The notes under the pieces: model-generated
Told to the model about the DNA's origin: nothing
The model's database searches: none
Seen by the model: the letters and a program-made list of their open reading frames with translations, nothing else
Shown here: piece by piece, positions 29,001-37,119 of the stretch
Layout: each line of letters opens with the position of its first letter
Position numbering within the stretch: the first letter of the stretch is position 1
Program-made: the position numbers and the translations under genes
Source: Advenella sp. S44
GTDB lineage: Bacteria > Pseudomonadota > Gammaproteobacteria > Burkholderiales > Burkholderiaceae_B
Length of the DNA stretch: 64,000 bases
Assembly (NCBI RefSeq): GCF_002810445.1
Contig: NZ_NEXS01000003.1
Location: 1,178,001-1,242,000, forward strand
Direction of reading: 5' to 3'

Positions 29001-29411
29001 GCCGCCACCACGCGGGTTGTTGGGCATCAGGACCAGATAGCGGCCCGCCAGGGATATGAACGTGGTCAGGGCTGCGCCCTTGTTGCCGCGTTCTTCCTTT
29101 TCCACCTGAATAATCAGTTCCTGGCCTTCGTGCAGGGCGTCCTGGATGCGTGCAGTGCGCACATCCACGCCATCCTTGAAATAGCCGCGGACGACTTCCT
29201 TGAAAGGAAGAAAACCGTGGCGATCGTGACCATAATTGACAAAGCAGGCTTCCAGGCCGGGTTCAATACGTGTGATGACCCCTTTGTAGATGCTTCCCTT
29301 GCGTTGTTCACGGCCGGCGGTTTCGATATCGATGTCGATGAGCTTCTGGCCATCGACAATCGCAACGCGTAATTCTTCTTGATGCGTTGCGTTGAATAAC
29401 ATGCGTTTCAT
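26079..29411 (-). CDS. rne: Ribonuclease E
   Basis: 1110 residues. The endonuclease that starts mRNA decay and processes rRNA and tRNA precursors. The catalytic half (about 1-480) shows MKRMLFNATHQEELRVAIVDG, the S1 domain (about 35-125), the DNase I-like domain with metal-binding aspartates in ALVAIDVNSA (about 300) and LIVIDFIDMEDNKNQ (about 345), and the zinc-link CPRCNGTG (about 405). The second half is long, disordered and acidic/Ala-Pro-rich, with basic RNA-binding patches (RRRRRRSRRGRR) and an internal repeat SDAAPESASE. It should scaffold a degradosome. The 5' leader carries several hairpins. Confidence 0.97.
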   Translation of the reverse strand: MKRMLFNATHQEELRVAIVDGQKLIDIDIETAGREQRKGSIYKGVITRIEPGLEACFVNYGHDRHGFLPFKEVVRGYFKDGVDVRTARIQDALHEGQELIIQVEKEERGNKGAALTTFISLAGRYLVLMPNNPRGGGVSRRIEGEDRQELRDAMEQLDLPSGMSIIARTAGIGRSVPELQWDLKYLLQLWNAIDAAAKDYPAPVLIYQESSLVIRAIRDYFSPDISEILIDTEAITQQATAFMQDVMPDNVNRVKRYQDDIPLFSRFQIEHQIETAYSRTVQLPSGGSVVIDHTEALVAIDVNSARSTRGADIEETAMRTNLEAAEEVARQLRLRDLGGLIVIDFIDMEDNKNQRAVEQKLRDALHVDRARVQMGKISRFGLMELSRQRLRPALNEGSHITCPRCNGTGVIRDVESSALNVLRLLQEEAMKENTAALHAQVPVEVATFLMNEKRADIVKLESRLKVNLVLIPNKHFETPHHHIERIRYDDSRLDDPKASIELIEAPDTTVTWESTKEKSEHNERPEALVKGISPDQPAPSAIKPPVVAQPQVSAASNPPSIQGIFQKVLSWLAGPKTAAPAEPKKVASPTEKTGGRNTRSGSRSSASGERSERGERGGRNRRGDKRTTAKSEEEGENRRSPRGRQRKQDDTGTQDSAADSKAPTIAASQASAGTEETPGRSRNRRGRGRNRRNTGDETEVATATGAATAVDAAQTPTSDSAQTDAAPAPRRGRQASAEAAARPTPLEQDLIDDDSEEENDRATDGEDTQTGDAEPRRRRRRSRRGRRQNDSVETTDSEKASFVPNEVLLATGAGAAAEAVASAQTGDADSKAVSTPAESTVASGETASSGQGNQSTARSEKTAMDTTASKTADAATPAADHPVAALTEPASAAAEPVAPSTPAEAATPAESVEPAISGTPPEPATPAAPVEPATSGKSAKPAKPAAAVASDSAPAPATANVAATETTADVPENAVTPAQPPAKQAKPQTEPQSAAIAEEPAPTAAAPKSVSDAAPESASEPTLNSASDAAPESASETVDAAAAVSAPANATNKEALKEIVSGVGMEWVETRSGLTEEAMMAPPPKPAGRPRKARNQVEAEPLEIVETRDV

Positions 29412-29962
29412 AGAGCAGTTTCTCCGTTAAACGAGTGCAACGAACGCCGTTGCACTCACCACGAATAACTGGTGAAACGTAAGAACAGACGACTGACTCG
29501 CGCGGATCCCGCGCGAAGTCGGGGCGCTTTATGTGGGACTATCTGCCGTCGGGTGTCGACGTGCAGCAGAGCCGGTCAGAAAATTAACAGAGTAAAGTAA
29601 TTTCAATTGTTGAATTCTTCTGTGTTCTGTCCTGCCGCCCCTTGCGGTGGCGTCAGGACAGAATAAAAACTAGGGCGCTTCGTTCATTCTGTACGCTTAT
29701 AAACACAATGGCGGTGATATCTGTGGGCAGATGATGTATGGCCTGCCGCCTTAATAACAGATACGACAGGCGCCGCAGTGTTTACAAACCAGTCACTCAA
29801 AAGACTGAAATACAGATAGCGGATTGACGTTAGGACGGTACAATGCGTATTTGGCTGACGGGCGGAGACCTGCTTGCAGTTTCTTGGACTACGGGTTTCT
29901 CAACGCCGGACGGTTTTAATTCAGTCTTTTTGTGGTCTCCGAATTATAAGGCTCTTTTGAGT
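29412..29962. promoter_or_regulatory. Divergent rne/rluC region with structured rne 5' leader
   Basis: About 550 bases with no gene. On the rne side are three strong inverted repeats: GAGTGCAAC/GTTGCACTC (29433-29441, 29449-29457), TCGCGCGG/CCGCGCGA (29498-29516) and TTCTGTCCTG/CAGGACAGAA with inner pairs (29625-29663). In enterobacteria the rne leader hairpins let RNase E cut and limit its own mRNA; a similar role here is inference. An upstream extension of the rluC frame to 29843 has no support as coding. Confidence 0.55.
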
Positions 29963-30916
29963 ATGTGCAAACAAACTTCTGATAAAAAACCAACTTTTTC
30001 TGTTCGGCTGGTTCGGGCCGATGCCGGATCCGACGGTCAGCGTATTGATAATTTTCTCATTCGCGAGTGCAAGGGTGTCCCAAAAAGCCATCTTTACAAG
30101 GCGATTCGTAGCGGCCAGGTGCGTGTGAACAAGGGCCGGGTCCAGGCAGAATATCGGGTAAAAGAGGGCGATGAAATCCGGATTCCGCCCTTGCGGGTAG
30201 CCACCCCCGACGAAAAGCGGGTGGTGCCGGCCGGCCGATTTCCTATTGTTTTTGAGGACGACGCGCTGATTGTCATTGACAAGCCGTCTGGCGTTGCCGT
30301 GCACGGGGGCAGTGGCGTGTCTTTCGGGGTCATCGAGCAGATGCGCGCGGCCCGTCCCGAGGCACGCTTTCTGGAGTTGGCCCACCGCCTGGACAAGGAA
30401 ACCTCGGGTTTGCTGATGATTGCAAAGAAACGCGCGGCGCTGGTCGCACTGCACGGGATGCTCAAGGAAAGCCAGGGCCGCAAATGTTACCTGGCCCTGG
30501 TCGAGGGCGATTGGGTGAACGACCGGCAGCATATACGATTGCCCTTGGAGAAATACCTGACCCGCGAGGGCGAGCGGCGGGTGCGGGTACGACCCGAAGG
30601 CAAGTCCGCCCATACAATTGTGAGCATGCAAATGCGTTTTGGCCGATATACGCTGGTCAAGGCCGAACTGCGCACGGGGCGCACCCACCAGATACGGGTG
30701 CATTTGGCCGCTAGCGGTTTCCCCATTGTGGGCGACGAGAAGTATGGTAATGACGACACCCGCATGGCGTTCGCGCGGCAGGGATTTGCCCGCATGTTCC
30801 TGCATGCCCATACGTTGGACATTGCCCATCCCCTTACTCAGGAGCCGCTGTCCCTGGTTGCGCCGCTACCCCTTGTATGCCAGCAGCTGCTGGATACGCT
30901 GGCCCTCCGCCGCTGA
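29963..30916 (+). CDS. rluC: 23S rRNA pseudouridine synthase, RluC type
   Basis: 317 residues from ATG 29963 (MCKQTSDKKPTF). An N-terminal S4 RNA-binding domain (about 25-90, DNFLIRECKGVPKSHLYKAI) is followed by the RluA-family catalytic domain with the catalytic aspartate in HRLDKETSGLLMIAKK and RTGRTHQIRVHLA. The place next to rne and in front of a HAD phosphatase matches rluC in beta- and gammaproteobacteria, so modification of the rluC positions of 23S rRNA is the best call. Confidence 0.95.
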   Translation: MCKQTSDKKPTFSVRLVRADAGSDGQRIDNFLIRECKGVPKSHLYKAIRSGQVRVNKGRVQAEYRVKEGDEIRIPPLRVATPDEKRVVPAGRFPIVFEDDALIVIDKPSGVAVHGGSGVSFGVIEQMRAARPEARFLELAHRLDKETSGLLMIAKKRAALVALHGMLKESQGRKCYLALVEGDWVNDRQHIRLPLEKYLTREGERRVRVRPEGKSAHTIVSMQMRFGRYTLVKAELRTGRTHQIRVHLAASGFPIVGDEKYGNDDTRMAFARQGFARMFLHAHTLDIAHPLTQEPLSLVAPLPLVCQQLLDTLALRR

Positions 30917-30988
30917 GTGCAGCCGTCCGGTTGTTGCGGTAATTAGCTTTAGCGTTTTATCTGATCATTTCATAATACGGAATTAAAA

Positions 30989-31654
30989 ATGCCTTACTCT
31001 CTTGCCATCTTCGATTGGGATGGAACGATTATGGATTCAACCCATACCATTGTCGCCGCGATTCAGGCTGCCTGTCGCGATATGGATTTGCCGGTGCCCA
31101 CGGTGGCGCAGGCCAGCTGGGTCATTGGCCTGTCGCTCGATCAGGCCCTGCATCGCGCTGTGCCGGATTTGACGGCATCTCAGTTGCCGCGGTTCCTGGA
31201 ACGATACCGCATCCACTACCTGCTTCGGGACCCTGATTTGCGCACATTCGACGGTATCATGGCGATGCTTGATCAGTTAAAGAGCCAGGATGTCTTGATG
31301 GCTGTGGCAACGGGTAAAAGCCGCATCGGGCTCGATCGCGTTCTGAATGGCATGAACATGGGACATTATTTTGATGCTTCCCGTACCGCAGACCAGACAT
31401 TTAGCAAGCCGCACCCGAAAATGCTGGAGGAAATTCTGGAACAATTGGATGTGCCTGCCGCTCAGGCTATCATGATCGGTGATACATCGCATGACATCCA
31501 GATGGCCCAGGCTGCAGGCATGGACAGCATTGCTGTTACCTATGGCGCACACACGGCCGAGGAACTGGTGGCGAGCAAACCCACCCTGATCGCACACACG
31601 CCGGCACAACTGCATGGATTTTTGCTGGAACATTGTCAGAAAATGGCTGTCTAA
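30989..31654 (+). CDS. HAD-family phosphatase, phosphoglycolate phosphatase-like
   Basis: 221 residues. HAD motifs: [11 protein letters not shown] (residues 8-17, nucleophile Asp and acid/base Asp), II VATGKS (about 107), III lysine in SKPHPKM (about 138) and [17 protein letters not shown] (about 163). The cap inserted after motif I is helical (subclass IA). The position after rluC is conserved in many proteobacteria. The substrate is not known; phosphoglycolate or nucleotide monophosphates are possible. Confidence 0.9.
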   Translation: MPYSLAIFDWDGTIMDSTHTIVAAIQAACRDMDLPVPTVAQASWVIGLSLDQALHRAVPDLTASQLPRFLERYRIHYLLRDPDLRTFDGIMAMLDQLKSQDVLMAVATGKSRIGLDRVLNGMNMGHYFDASRTADQTFSKPHPKMLEEILEQLDVPAAQAIMIGDTSHDIQMAQAAGMDSIAVTYGAHTAEELVASKPTLIAHTPAQLHGFLLEHCQKMAV

Positions 31655-31662
31655 TCGATCAA

Positions 31663-31720
31663 GAAGCGATATTCGCATTTCGAGTAGCGGTCGTGTTTCT
31701 GCGTTACGAAGCGATATTCG
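31663..31720. repeat. Direct repeat GAAGCGATATTCG upstream of msrP
   Basis: The 13-mer GAAGCGATATTCG occurs at 31663-31675 and again at 31708-31720, 45 bases apart, in the 112-base gap between the HAD gene and msrP. It could be a pair of regulator sites or a small duplication. Confidence 0.6.
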
Positions 31721-31766
31721 TACTTATTGTTGCCTTTTTCGAGGCCACAAGTCATCGGAGTCAATC

Positions 31767-32747
31767 ATGTCCTCACGCTTGCGATATCCCCGTATTCCCG
31801 CTTCCCAGATTACGCCTGAGTCCGTTTGGCAATCACGAAGGCAATGGATGCAGCAAATGGCGGGCATCGCCGCCGGAACAGGCCTCACCGGTCTGGGCGC
31901 GGTGCTGCCTCAGACGGCGGCCGCCGCTTTGCCCGCCATGGACGGCATACAGCCCAATCCGCAATATTCCGCAGCGAAAATCGATCGCAAACTGACCACG
32001 GAAAAGGACATCACGTCCTACAATAATTTTTATGAGTTCGGTACTGGCAAGAGCGATCCGCTGGATTATGCGGGGAAGATGCGTATCGAGCCCTGGCAGG
32101 TACAGGTCAGCGGTGAAGTGGAGAAGCCGCGCACATTTGATCTGGATGAGCTGGTCAAGCTGGCGCCGCAGGAAGAGCGGGTGTATCGGCTGCGTTGTGT
32201 TGAGGCCTGGTCCATGGTTATTCCGTGGGTGGGCTACCCGCTGTCGGCGTTGCTCAAGCAGGTGCAGCCGACGAGCAAGGCCAAATATGTCCAGTTTGTG
32301 ACCGATACCCAGCCCGAGGCCATGCCGGGGCTGAATGATCGCATCATTCCCTGGCCCTATCGGGAGGCCCTCAGAATGGATGAAGCTATGCATCCGCTTA
32401 CCTTGCTGACTTTCGGGCTTTACGGCAAGCGCCTGCCCAATCAGAATGGGGCGCCGTTGCGCATTATTGTTCCCTGGAAATATGGCTTCAAGTCGGGCAA
32501 GTCCCTTGTCAGAATTGTGCTTTCCGAAAGCAGACCTGAGACTAGCTGGGTGGCGATTGCGCCATCGGAATACGGCTTTTATGCCAACGTGAACCCCGAT
32601 GTTCCGCATCCGCGCTGGAGCCAATCGCACGAACGGGTCATTGGTGGCGGTTTTTTCGATCCGAAAGTGCCAACCTTGAAGTTTAATGGTTATGCCGAAC
32701 AGGTCGCCTCCTTGTATAGCGGTATGGATCTGCGCGCCAATTATTGA
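31767..32747 (+). CDS. msrP: Protein-methionine-sulfoxide reductase catalytic subunit MsrP
   Basis: 326 residues from ATG 31767. A periplasmic molybdenum-cofactor enzyme that repairs methionine sulfoxide in envelope proteins. A twin-arginine signal ([11 protein letters not shown], then a hydrophobic stretch) is at about residues 23-55. The Mo-ligand cysteine lies in [14 protein letters not shown], and the family blocks [18 protein letters not shown] and [11 protein letters not shown] are seen. It pairs with msrQ immediately downstream. Confidence 0.97.
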   Translation: MSSRLRYPRIPASQITPESVWQSRRQWMQQMAGIAAGTGLTGLGAVLPQTAAAALPAMDGIQPNPQYSAAKIDRKLTTEKDITSYNNFYEFGTGKSDPLDYAGKMRIEPWQVQVSGEVEKPRTFDLDELVKLAPQEERVYRLRCVEAWSMVIPWVGYPLSALLKQVQPTSKAKYVQFVTDTQPEAMPGLNDRIIPWPYREALRMDEAMHPLTLLTFGLYGKRLPNQNGAPLRIIVPWKYGFKSGKSLVRIVLSESRPETSWVAIAPSEYGFYANVNPDVPHPRWSQSHERVIGGGFFDPKVPTLKFNGYAEQVASLYSGMDLRANY

Positions 32748-32764
32748 GCCGGGGGCTGGCTACT

Positions 32765-33445
32765 ATGACTGAACCGACCGGTACCGCCTCGCCAGCGGCA
32801 GGCGCACGGGTTGCGCCGGTGGCACGCAGGCGCTGGACAGCCAAACAGGTGGGACGCGGCAAGCCCCTGGTGTTTCTGCTTTGCCTGATTCCCTTTTTGC
32901 GCTGGTTTTATCTGGGCTACAACGACGGCCTGAGCGCCAATCCGGTCGAGTTCATTACCCGCTCGTCCGGTTTCTGGACGCTGTTCATGTTGTTGCTTAC
33001 GCTTGCCGTGACGCCGCTACGCCAAATGCTGGATCAGCCGGCGCTGGTGCGCTTGCGGCGTATGCTGGGCCTGTTCGCCTTTTTTTATGTCACATTGCAT
33101 CTGCTGACTTGGATTGTGCTCGATCGCAATATGGACCTGTCTTCGATGATCACCGATGTGCTGGATCGCACCTTCATTTTTGTCGGCATGGCGGCATTTC
33201 TGCTCATGTTGCCCCTGGCGCTCACCTCCACCCAGGGCTGGATGCGCCGTCTTGGCATGAGCTGGACGCGTCTGCATCGAAGTATTTATGCAATCGGCGT
33301 GCTGGGTATTGTCCATTACTGGCTGATGCGCGCGGGCAAGAACGATTTTGCCGATCCGATCCTGTATGGTACGCTGCTGGCTCTGTTATTGCTGTGGCGG
33401 GTGGCGCGGGCATGGCGTAATCGCCGCCGTCTGGCTGAGACATAG
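32765..33445 (+). CDS. msrQ: Heme-binding membrane subunit MsrQ
   Basis: 226 residues from ATG 32765 (a TTG at 32744 overlapping the msrP stop is possible). Six membrane segments of the ferric-reductase-like domain; heme-ligand histidines are in FYVTLHLLTW, WTRLHRSIY and GIVHYWLM. It takes electrons from the respiratory chain or flavin reductase and passes them to MsrP in the periplasm. Confidence 0.95.
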   Translation: MTEPTGTASPAAGARVAPVARRRWTAKQVGRGKPLVFLLCLIPFLRWFYLGYNDGLSANPVEFITRSSGFWTLFMLLLTLAVTPLRQMLDQPALVRLRRMLGLFAFFYVTLHLLTWIVLDRNMDLSSMITDVLDRTFIFVGMAAFLLMLPLALTSTQGWMRRLGMSWTRLHRSIYAIGVLGIVHYWLMRAGKNDFADPILYGTLLALLLLWRVARAWRNRRRLAET

Positions 33446-33461
33446 AAGCGAGTGGCCCATA

Positions 33462-33512
33462 ACCGCCGCCTTCCATTGTTTATCTCCCACCACCGCCGCC
33501 ATCCATCGTTTA
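33462..33512. repeat. Imperfect 21-bp direct repeat before the amidase gene
   Basis: Bases 33462-33482 and 33492-33512 are identical at 19 of 21 positions (ACCGCCGCC, T/A, TCCAT, T/C, GTTTA), with a period of 30. It lies in the leader just ahead of the SD of the amidase gene. Confidence 0.7.
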
Positions 33513-33538
33513 CCGTATATCAAAGAGAGGACATGACC

Positions 33539-34342
33539 ATGCAAAGACGGGCCTGGCTGTTGGTGCTGGTAGCCGCCTCATTATGGCTGGGCGGCTGCGC
33601 CACCGGCTTGCGGGTCGATACGTCACAGCGCGCCGCAGCGCAGGACAGCAGGGTGCGCTTTATTGTGCTGCACTATACCTCGGAAAATCGTGCCGACTCC
33701 CTCCGCTTGCTTACCCAGGGCCGCGTCAGTGCCCATTACTTAATTACCGATGAACCGGTCAAAATCTATGCGCTGGTCGATGAAAACCGGCGCGCCTGGC
33801 ATGCGGGCCTGAGTCAATGGTTTGAATACCCGAACCTGAATGGTATGTCCATTGGTATTGAAATTGTCAATGCGGGGCCGCTGGATACCGCGCAAACACG
33901 CTGGGCGCCATATCCGGACTCACAGATCAGGGCGCTGGCGGCGTTGCTGCGTGACATTCAGTCGCGCCATCAAGTCAAGGCGTGGAATATCGTGGCGCAT
34001 AGCGACATCGCGCCCTTGCGCAAGACCGATCCGGGTCCGGTTTTCCCGTGGCGGGAACTGGCCCGGCAGGGGCTGGGGCGCTGGTACGATGAGCAGGCAG
34101 TGGCGCGGCGAATACCGCAAGTGACGGCGGACATGCTCGCGGATGCACAGTATATTCAGCGCCTGCTGGCGCATATTGGCTATCCGATACGACAAAGCGG
34201 GGTATGGGACAGCCAGACGCAACAGGTTATTCGCGCATTCCAGATGCATTACCGGCCCAAAGACATCAGCGGTCATGCCGACGCGCAGACTGTGGCCATT
34301 GGCCAGGATCTGGCGGGCCAAATGTCTACGCAGCAGCAGTAA
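33539..34342 (+). CDS. AmiD-like N-acetylmuramoyl-L-alanine amidase, lipoprotein
   Basis: 267 residues from ATG 33539, eight bases after GAGAGG; an ATG two codons earlier is too close to that SD. The lipobox LGGC (about residues 16-19) predicts an outer membrane lipoprotein. The Amidase_2 domain has zinc ligands in FIVLHYT, WHAG and AHSDIAPLRKTDPG. A C-terminal peptidoglycan-binding domain (about 195-255, AQYIQRLLAHIGYP) completes the AmiD layout. It cleaves the amide between MurNAc and L-Ala in cell wall turnover. Confidence 0.92.
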   Translation: MQRRAWLLVLVAASLWLGGCATGLRVDTSQRAAAQDSRVRFIVLHYTSENRADSLRLLTQGRVSAHYLITDEPVKIYALVDENRRAWHAGLSQWFEYPNLNGMSIGIEIVNAGPLDTAQTRWAPYPDSQIRALAALLRDIQSRHQVKAWNIVAHSDIAPLRKTDPGPVFPWRELARQGLGRWYDEQAVARRIPQVTADMLADAQYIQRLLAHIGYPIRQSGVWDSQTQQVIRAFQMHYRPKDISGHADAQTVAIGQDLAGQMSTQQQ

Positions 34343-34512
34343 TGCCACAGGCTAGCGCGCAGGATCTCGCGGCCGCCGTAAGGGCACAGGCCGGCGCCTA
34401 AACCTGGTGGCTACCGTAACGGAGCAGGTCTGCGCTGCGCGTAACCTTTTGCGCAGCAGTCACGACATAGCTCAGTGTGTAAGCCCTCACTGCAGCCCAC
34501 ACCGCCGCCCTG

Positions 34513-35214
34513 TCATGCCAGGAATAGAAACAAAGTGGGGAACTTGTCCAGGTCCGGTAGCGGGGCTCGTTTCCATCCGGCAATGGTGTCGGTCCGGATC
34601 CATTCATCGGCGGTGGTCAGCGCCCGCGCAACGCACAGTCGGGTCGACGGGTTCAGGGTGCCAAGCAGAGTGGTAAACATGGCCTGATTGCGGTAAGGGG
34701 TTTCAATAAACAGTTGCGTCTGGTTGTGGCGCGATGAGAGCTGTTCCCAGCTCTTGAGCTGTTTGCCGCGCTCTGCCGGTGCAATCGGCACATATCCATG
34801 AAAGGTAAAACGCTGGCCGTCCAGCCCGCTGGCCATCAGGCCGAGCAAAATGGAAGACGGGCCTACCCACGGCACCACGTGTATGTTCAACTGGTGAGCC
34901 AGCAATACGACGCGTGCTCCCGGATCAGCCACCGCCGGGCAGCCGGCCTCGGAAACAAGCCCGATCTGGCCGCTGGTTTCAGTCAGCCACCGCCGTATCT
35001 CTGCCTCGGGCGTTTTTGCGCCCAGCGTATGAATCGTGACGTCCTGTATTGGGCCCGTGGTGCCCGTTTGCTTCAGATAAGCGCGCGCCGATTTTGCATT
35101 TTCAGCGATATAGGTTTTCAGTTCCGACGCCTGTTGTCGGGCGCCGGCGGGTAGCCATTGCTCCAGGGGCGCCTGCCCGAGGCTGACGGGGAGCAGGTGA
35201 AGCGTACTAATCAT
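34513..35214 (-). CDS. Tetrapyrrole methylase family (RsmI-like) SAM-dependent methyltransferase
   Basis: 233 residues. The methylase fold is recognised from LVSEAGCPAVADPGARVVLLAH and VPWVGPSSILLGLMASGLDG, followed by FHGYVP as in RsmI. It differs from true RsmI at the N-terminus and is shorter, so it is probably the paralogue often found beside maf in Burkholderiales; the substrate is unknown. Its start overlaps the stop of maf (ATGA). Confidence 0.8.
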   Translation of the reverse strand: MISTLHLLPVSLGQAPLEQWLPAGARQQASELKTYIAENAKSARAYLKQTGTTGPIQDVTIHTLGAKTPEAEIRRWLTETSGQIGLVSEAGCPAVADPGARVVLLAHQLNIHVVPWVGPSSILLGLMASGLDGQRFTFHGYVPIAPAERGKQLKSWEQLSSRHNQTQLFIETPYRNQAMFTTLLGTLNPSTRLCVARALTTADEWIRTDTIAGWKRAPLPDLDKFPTLFLFLA

Positions 35215-35822
35215 AATGGTTGGGCCAGCAGGGTAGGGTTCAGTTTGAAACTGCGCAATATGCGCGACAATTCAATCAGCGGCAGCCCGATAATGGCAGT
35301 GGGGTCGTCGCTGTACATTGACTCCATCAGGCTGATGCCCAGGCCTTCTGCCTTGGCGCTGCCGGCGGTGTCAAACGGCTTTTCCATGTTCAGGTAATGC
35401 TCGATTTCCTGGTCGGTCAGGGCGCGAAACCGGCAGTGGGTAACCACATCGGCCACGGCGCTGCGCACGCCGTCGGTGACCGCCAGGGCACTGTGAAACG
35501 CCACGGTTTTTCCTGACAGTTCGCGCAGCTGCTCAAAGGCGCGCGCATGCGATCCAGGTTTTCCTATCGGTTTGCCGTCATGGGTGGCAACCTGATCCGA
35601 ACCAATGACCAGGCTATTGGGGTATTGGCCGACTACGTGTTGTGCCTTGGTCAGCGACAGGCGTTGCGAGAGCGCCTCGGGTGTTTCGCCGGGCAGGGCG
35701 GACTCGTCGATATCCGGGGACACGGTATCAAACGGCAGCCCCAGGCGCTGCAGCATGGTCTTGCGATAGATTGATGATGACGCGAGAATAAGACGCGGAG
35801 GGGAAAATGACATGGTTTTCAT
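35211..35822 (-). CDS. Maf-like nucleotide pyrophosphatase (YceF type)
   Basis: 203 residues from 35822; an ATG at 35813 is equally possible. Maf proteins hydrolyse modified or non-canonical nucleoside triphosphates to monophosphates. RLILASSSIYRK is the N-terminal motif, VIGSDQVA the catalytic Asp region, and GKPGSHARAFEQLRELSG follows. Being next to yceD-rpmF-plsX, as in other proteobacteria, suggests the YceF (m7GTP) group. Confidence 0.92.
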   Translation of the reverse strand: MKTMSFSPPRLILASSSIYRKTMLQRLGLPFDTVSPDIDESALPGETPEALSQRLSLTKAQHVVGQYPNSLVIGSDQVATHDGKPIGKPGSHARAFEQLRELSGKTVAFHSALAVTDGVRSAVADVVTHCRFRALTDQEIEHYLNMEKPFDTAGSAKAEGLGISLMESMYSDDPTAIIGLPLIELSRILRSFKLNPTLLAQPL

Positions 35823-36220
35823 TGACTTATCGGATGTGAACAAGTTATTATCTTATGTTTTCCGGGGATTGTGTGGGTCTGTTGTAGAAACCCGCTGCGA
35901 AACCTGGGTCGCCGAATTTGTTTGTCAGTGCAATTAGCAGTCGTTTTTGCAATCGATTTGGCAGTCTGAAATCGGGCCTCATAGGTGGCTCAGCAGTACC
36001 GGATTTGTTGTGTTTGTTGTGTATCCGGTCGTTATATCGGGTTTGTTGTCGGATAAAGGTGCAGAACCGGTTTGTGATAAAACCGATTTATTGCGCATTC
36101 GATCGCGGGCTCTGTTTAATAACCAGGATTTATGAAATGTCTTTTTTGATAGGGATATTGGCATAAAACATTTATAATGCTCAGCAAGCAGATATCTGTA
36201 ATACAATATTTGGCTATTTT
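35823..36220. other. Divergent maf / yceD intergenic region
   Basis: About 400 bases, no gene supported. It contains a tandem TTTGTTGTG pair (36004-36021) inside a hairpin with arms ACCGGAT (35998-36004) and ATCCGGT (36023-36029). A TATAAT at 36173-36178, 43 bases ahead of yceD, is a good -10 without a clear -35. A frame of 82 codons (35918-36166) has no protein features. Confidence 0.45.
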
Positions 36221-36778
36221 ATGAAACCCGGTCATCCTGTGATCGACGTACTGGATTTTATCTCTCGCAATGCAGAGCAACGCGGGGAGACGCCGTTATC
36301 GGCATTTTCACGGATAAGTGACCTATTGCCAGCGCAGGTTTTGCCCGTGGGCGATGCCGATAGCGCTGGCGCAGTCGATGGCCTGGTACGCTGGTCTGTG
36401 CGTGGAGAACGCACTCAACACGGAAAACGTTATCTTCATCTGGAAGTCAGCGCCAGACCGATCCTGATCTGTCAGCGTTGTATGCGACCTTTTGTCTATG
36501 AGGTCGAGAGCGTTGTGCCGCTGGAAGTGGTCACGCATCAGGCGGCGCTGGACGAAGACAGCGAGATCGACGATCCGGATATGGATGCGCCGGACCGCAT
36601 TCTGGCTCAGGCCAGTCAGTCGGTGCTGGAACTTGTGGAAGACGAATTAATCCTGAGTCTGCCCTACATACCCAGGCATGATTATGCATGCGTGCAGTAT
36701 GACAATCAGGAAACACCTGAGGGGACAGACAAGAAACCATCGCCGTTCGCGGCGCTGGCAGCTTTAAAGAAGCAGTAA
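36221..36778 (+). CDS. yceD: YceD family protein (DUF177)
   Basis: 185 residues. The family is recognised from ICQRCMRPFVYEVE with the paired cysteines and from SVLELVEDELILSLPYIPRH, followed by one more cysteine. In bacteria yceD is almost always the gene before rpmF, as here (57 bases), and is linked to 23S rRNA/large-subunit accumulation. The acidic stretch DEDSEIDDPDMDAPD is family-like. Confidence 0.93.
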   Translation: MKPGHPVIDVLDFISRNAEQRGETPLSAFSRISDLLPAQVLPVGDADSAGAVDGLVRWSVRGERTQHGKRYLHLEVSARPILICQRCMRPFVYEVESVVPLEVVTHQAALDEDSEIDDPDMDAPDRILAQASQSVLELVEDELILSLPYIPRHDYACVQYDNQETPEGTDKKPSPFAALAALKKQ

Positions 36779-36835
36779 CTTAACTTATTTTTTGCATAAT
36801 TTTCGGGTTGTGCAGTATTTATTTTCGGAGTCATC

Positions 36836-37018
36836 ATGGCCGTTCAACAAAACAAAAAGACACCTTCAAAGCGCGGTATGCACCGTTCGCACGATTCTCT
36901 GACGGCGCCTGCCACAGCGATCGAGCCAACCACCGGTGAACTGCACCTGCGTCACCACATCAGCCCCAACGGCGTATACCGTGGCCGCAAAGTTCTGAAA
37001 ACCAAAAACGACGAATAA
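36836..37018 (+). CDS. rpmF: 50S ribosomal protein L32
   Basis: 60 residues, the normal size: [20 protein letters not shown] followed by a central part with [17 protein letters not shown]. It lacks the four zinc-binding cysteines of some L32 proteins, as usual in proteobacteria. An SD (TCGGAG) precedes the ATG. Confidence 0.98.
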   Translation: MAVQQNKKTPSKRGMHRSHDSLTAPATAIEPTTGELHLRHHISPNGVYRGRKVLKTKNDE

Positions 37019-37119
37019 TTCTCTGTTTATCCGGTAAGAGAAGGGCAGCCTGTCGGCGGTAATCTCCGGTAAGATGCTGACCGCTTCGATTTATTACCGT
37101 AACGGAAACATTATTTATA

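Noticed and set aside
29921-30829. Long minus-strand frame (302 codons) opposite rluC
   Set aside because: A shadow of a well-identified gene; no protein features.
35918-36166. Small frame before yceD
   Set aside because: Located in the maf/yceD control region, with no SD or family; it runs to within 55 bases of yceD and over the hairpin at 35998-36029.
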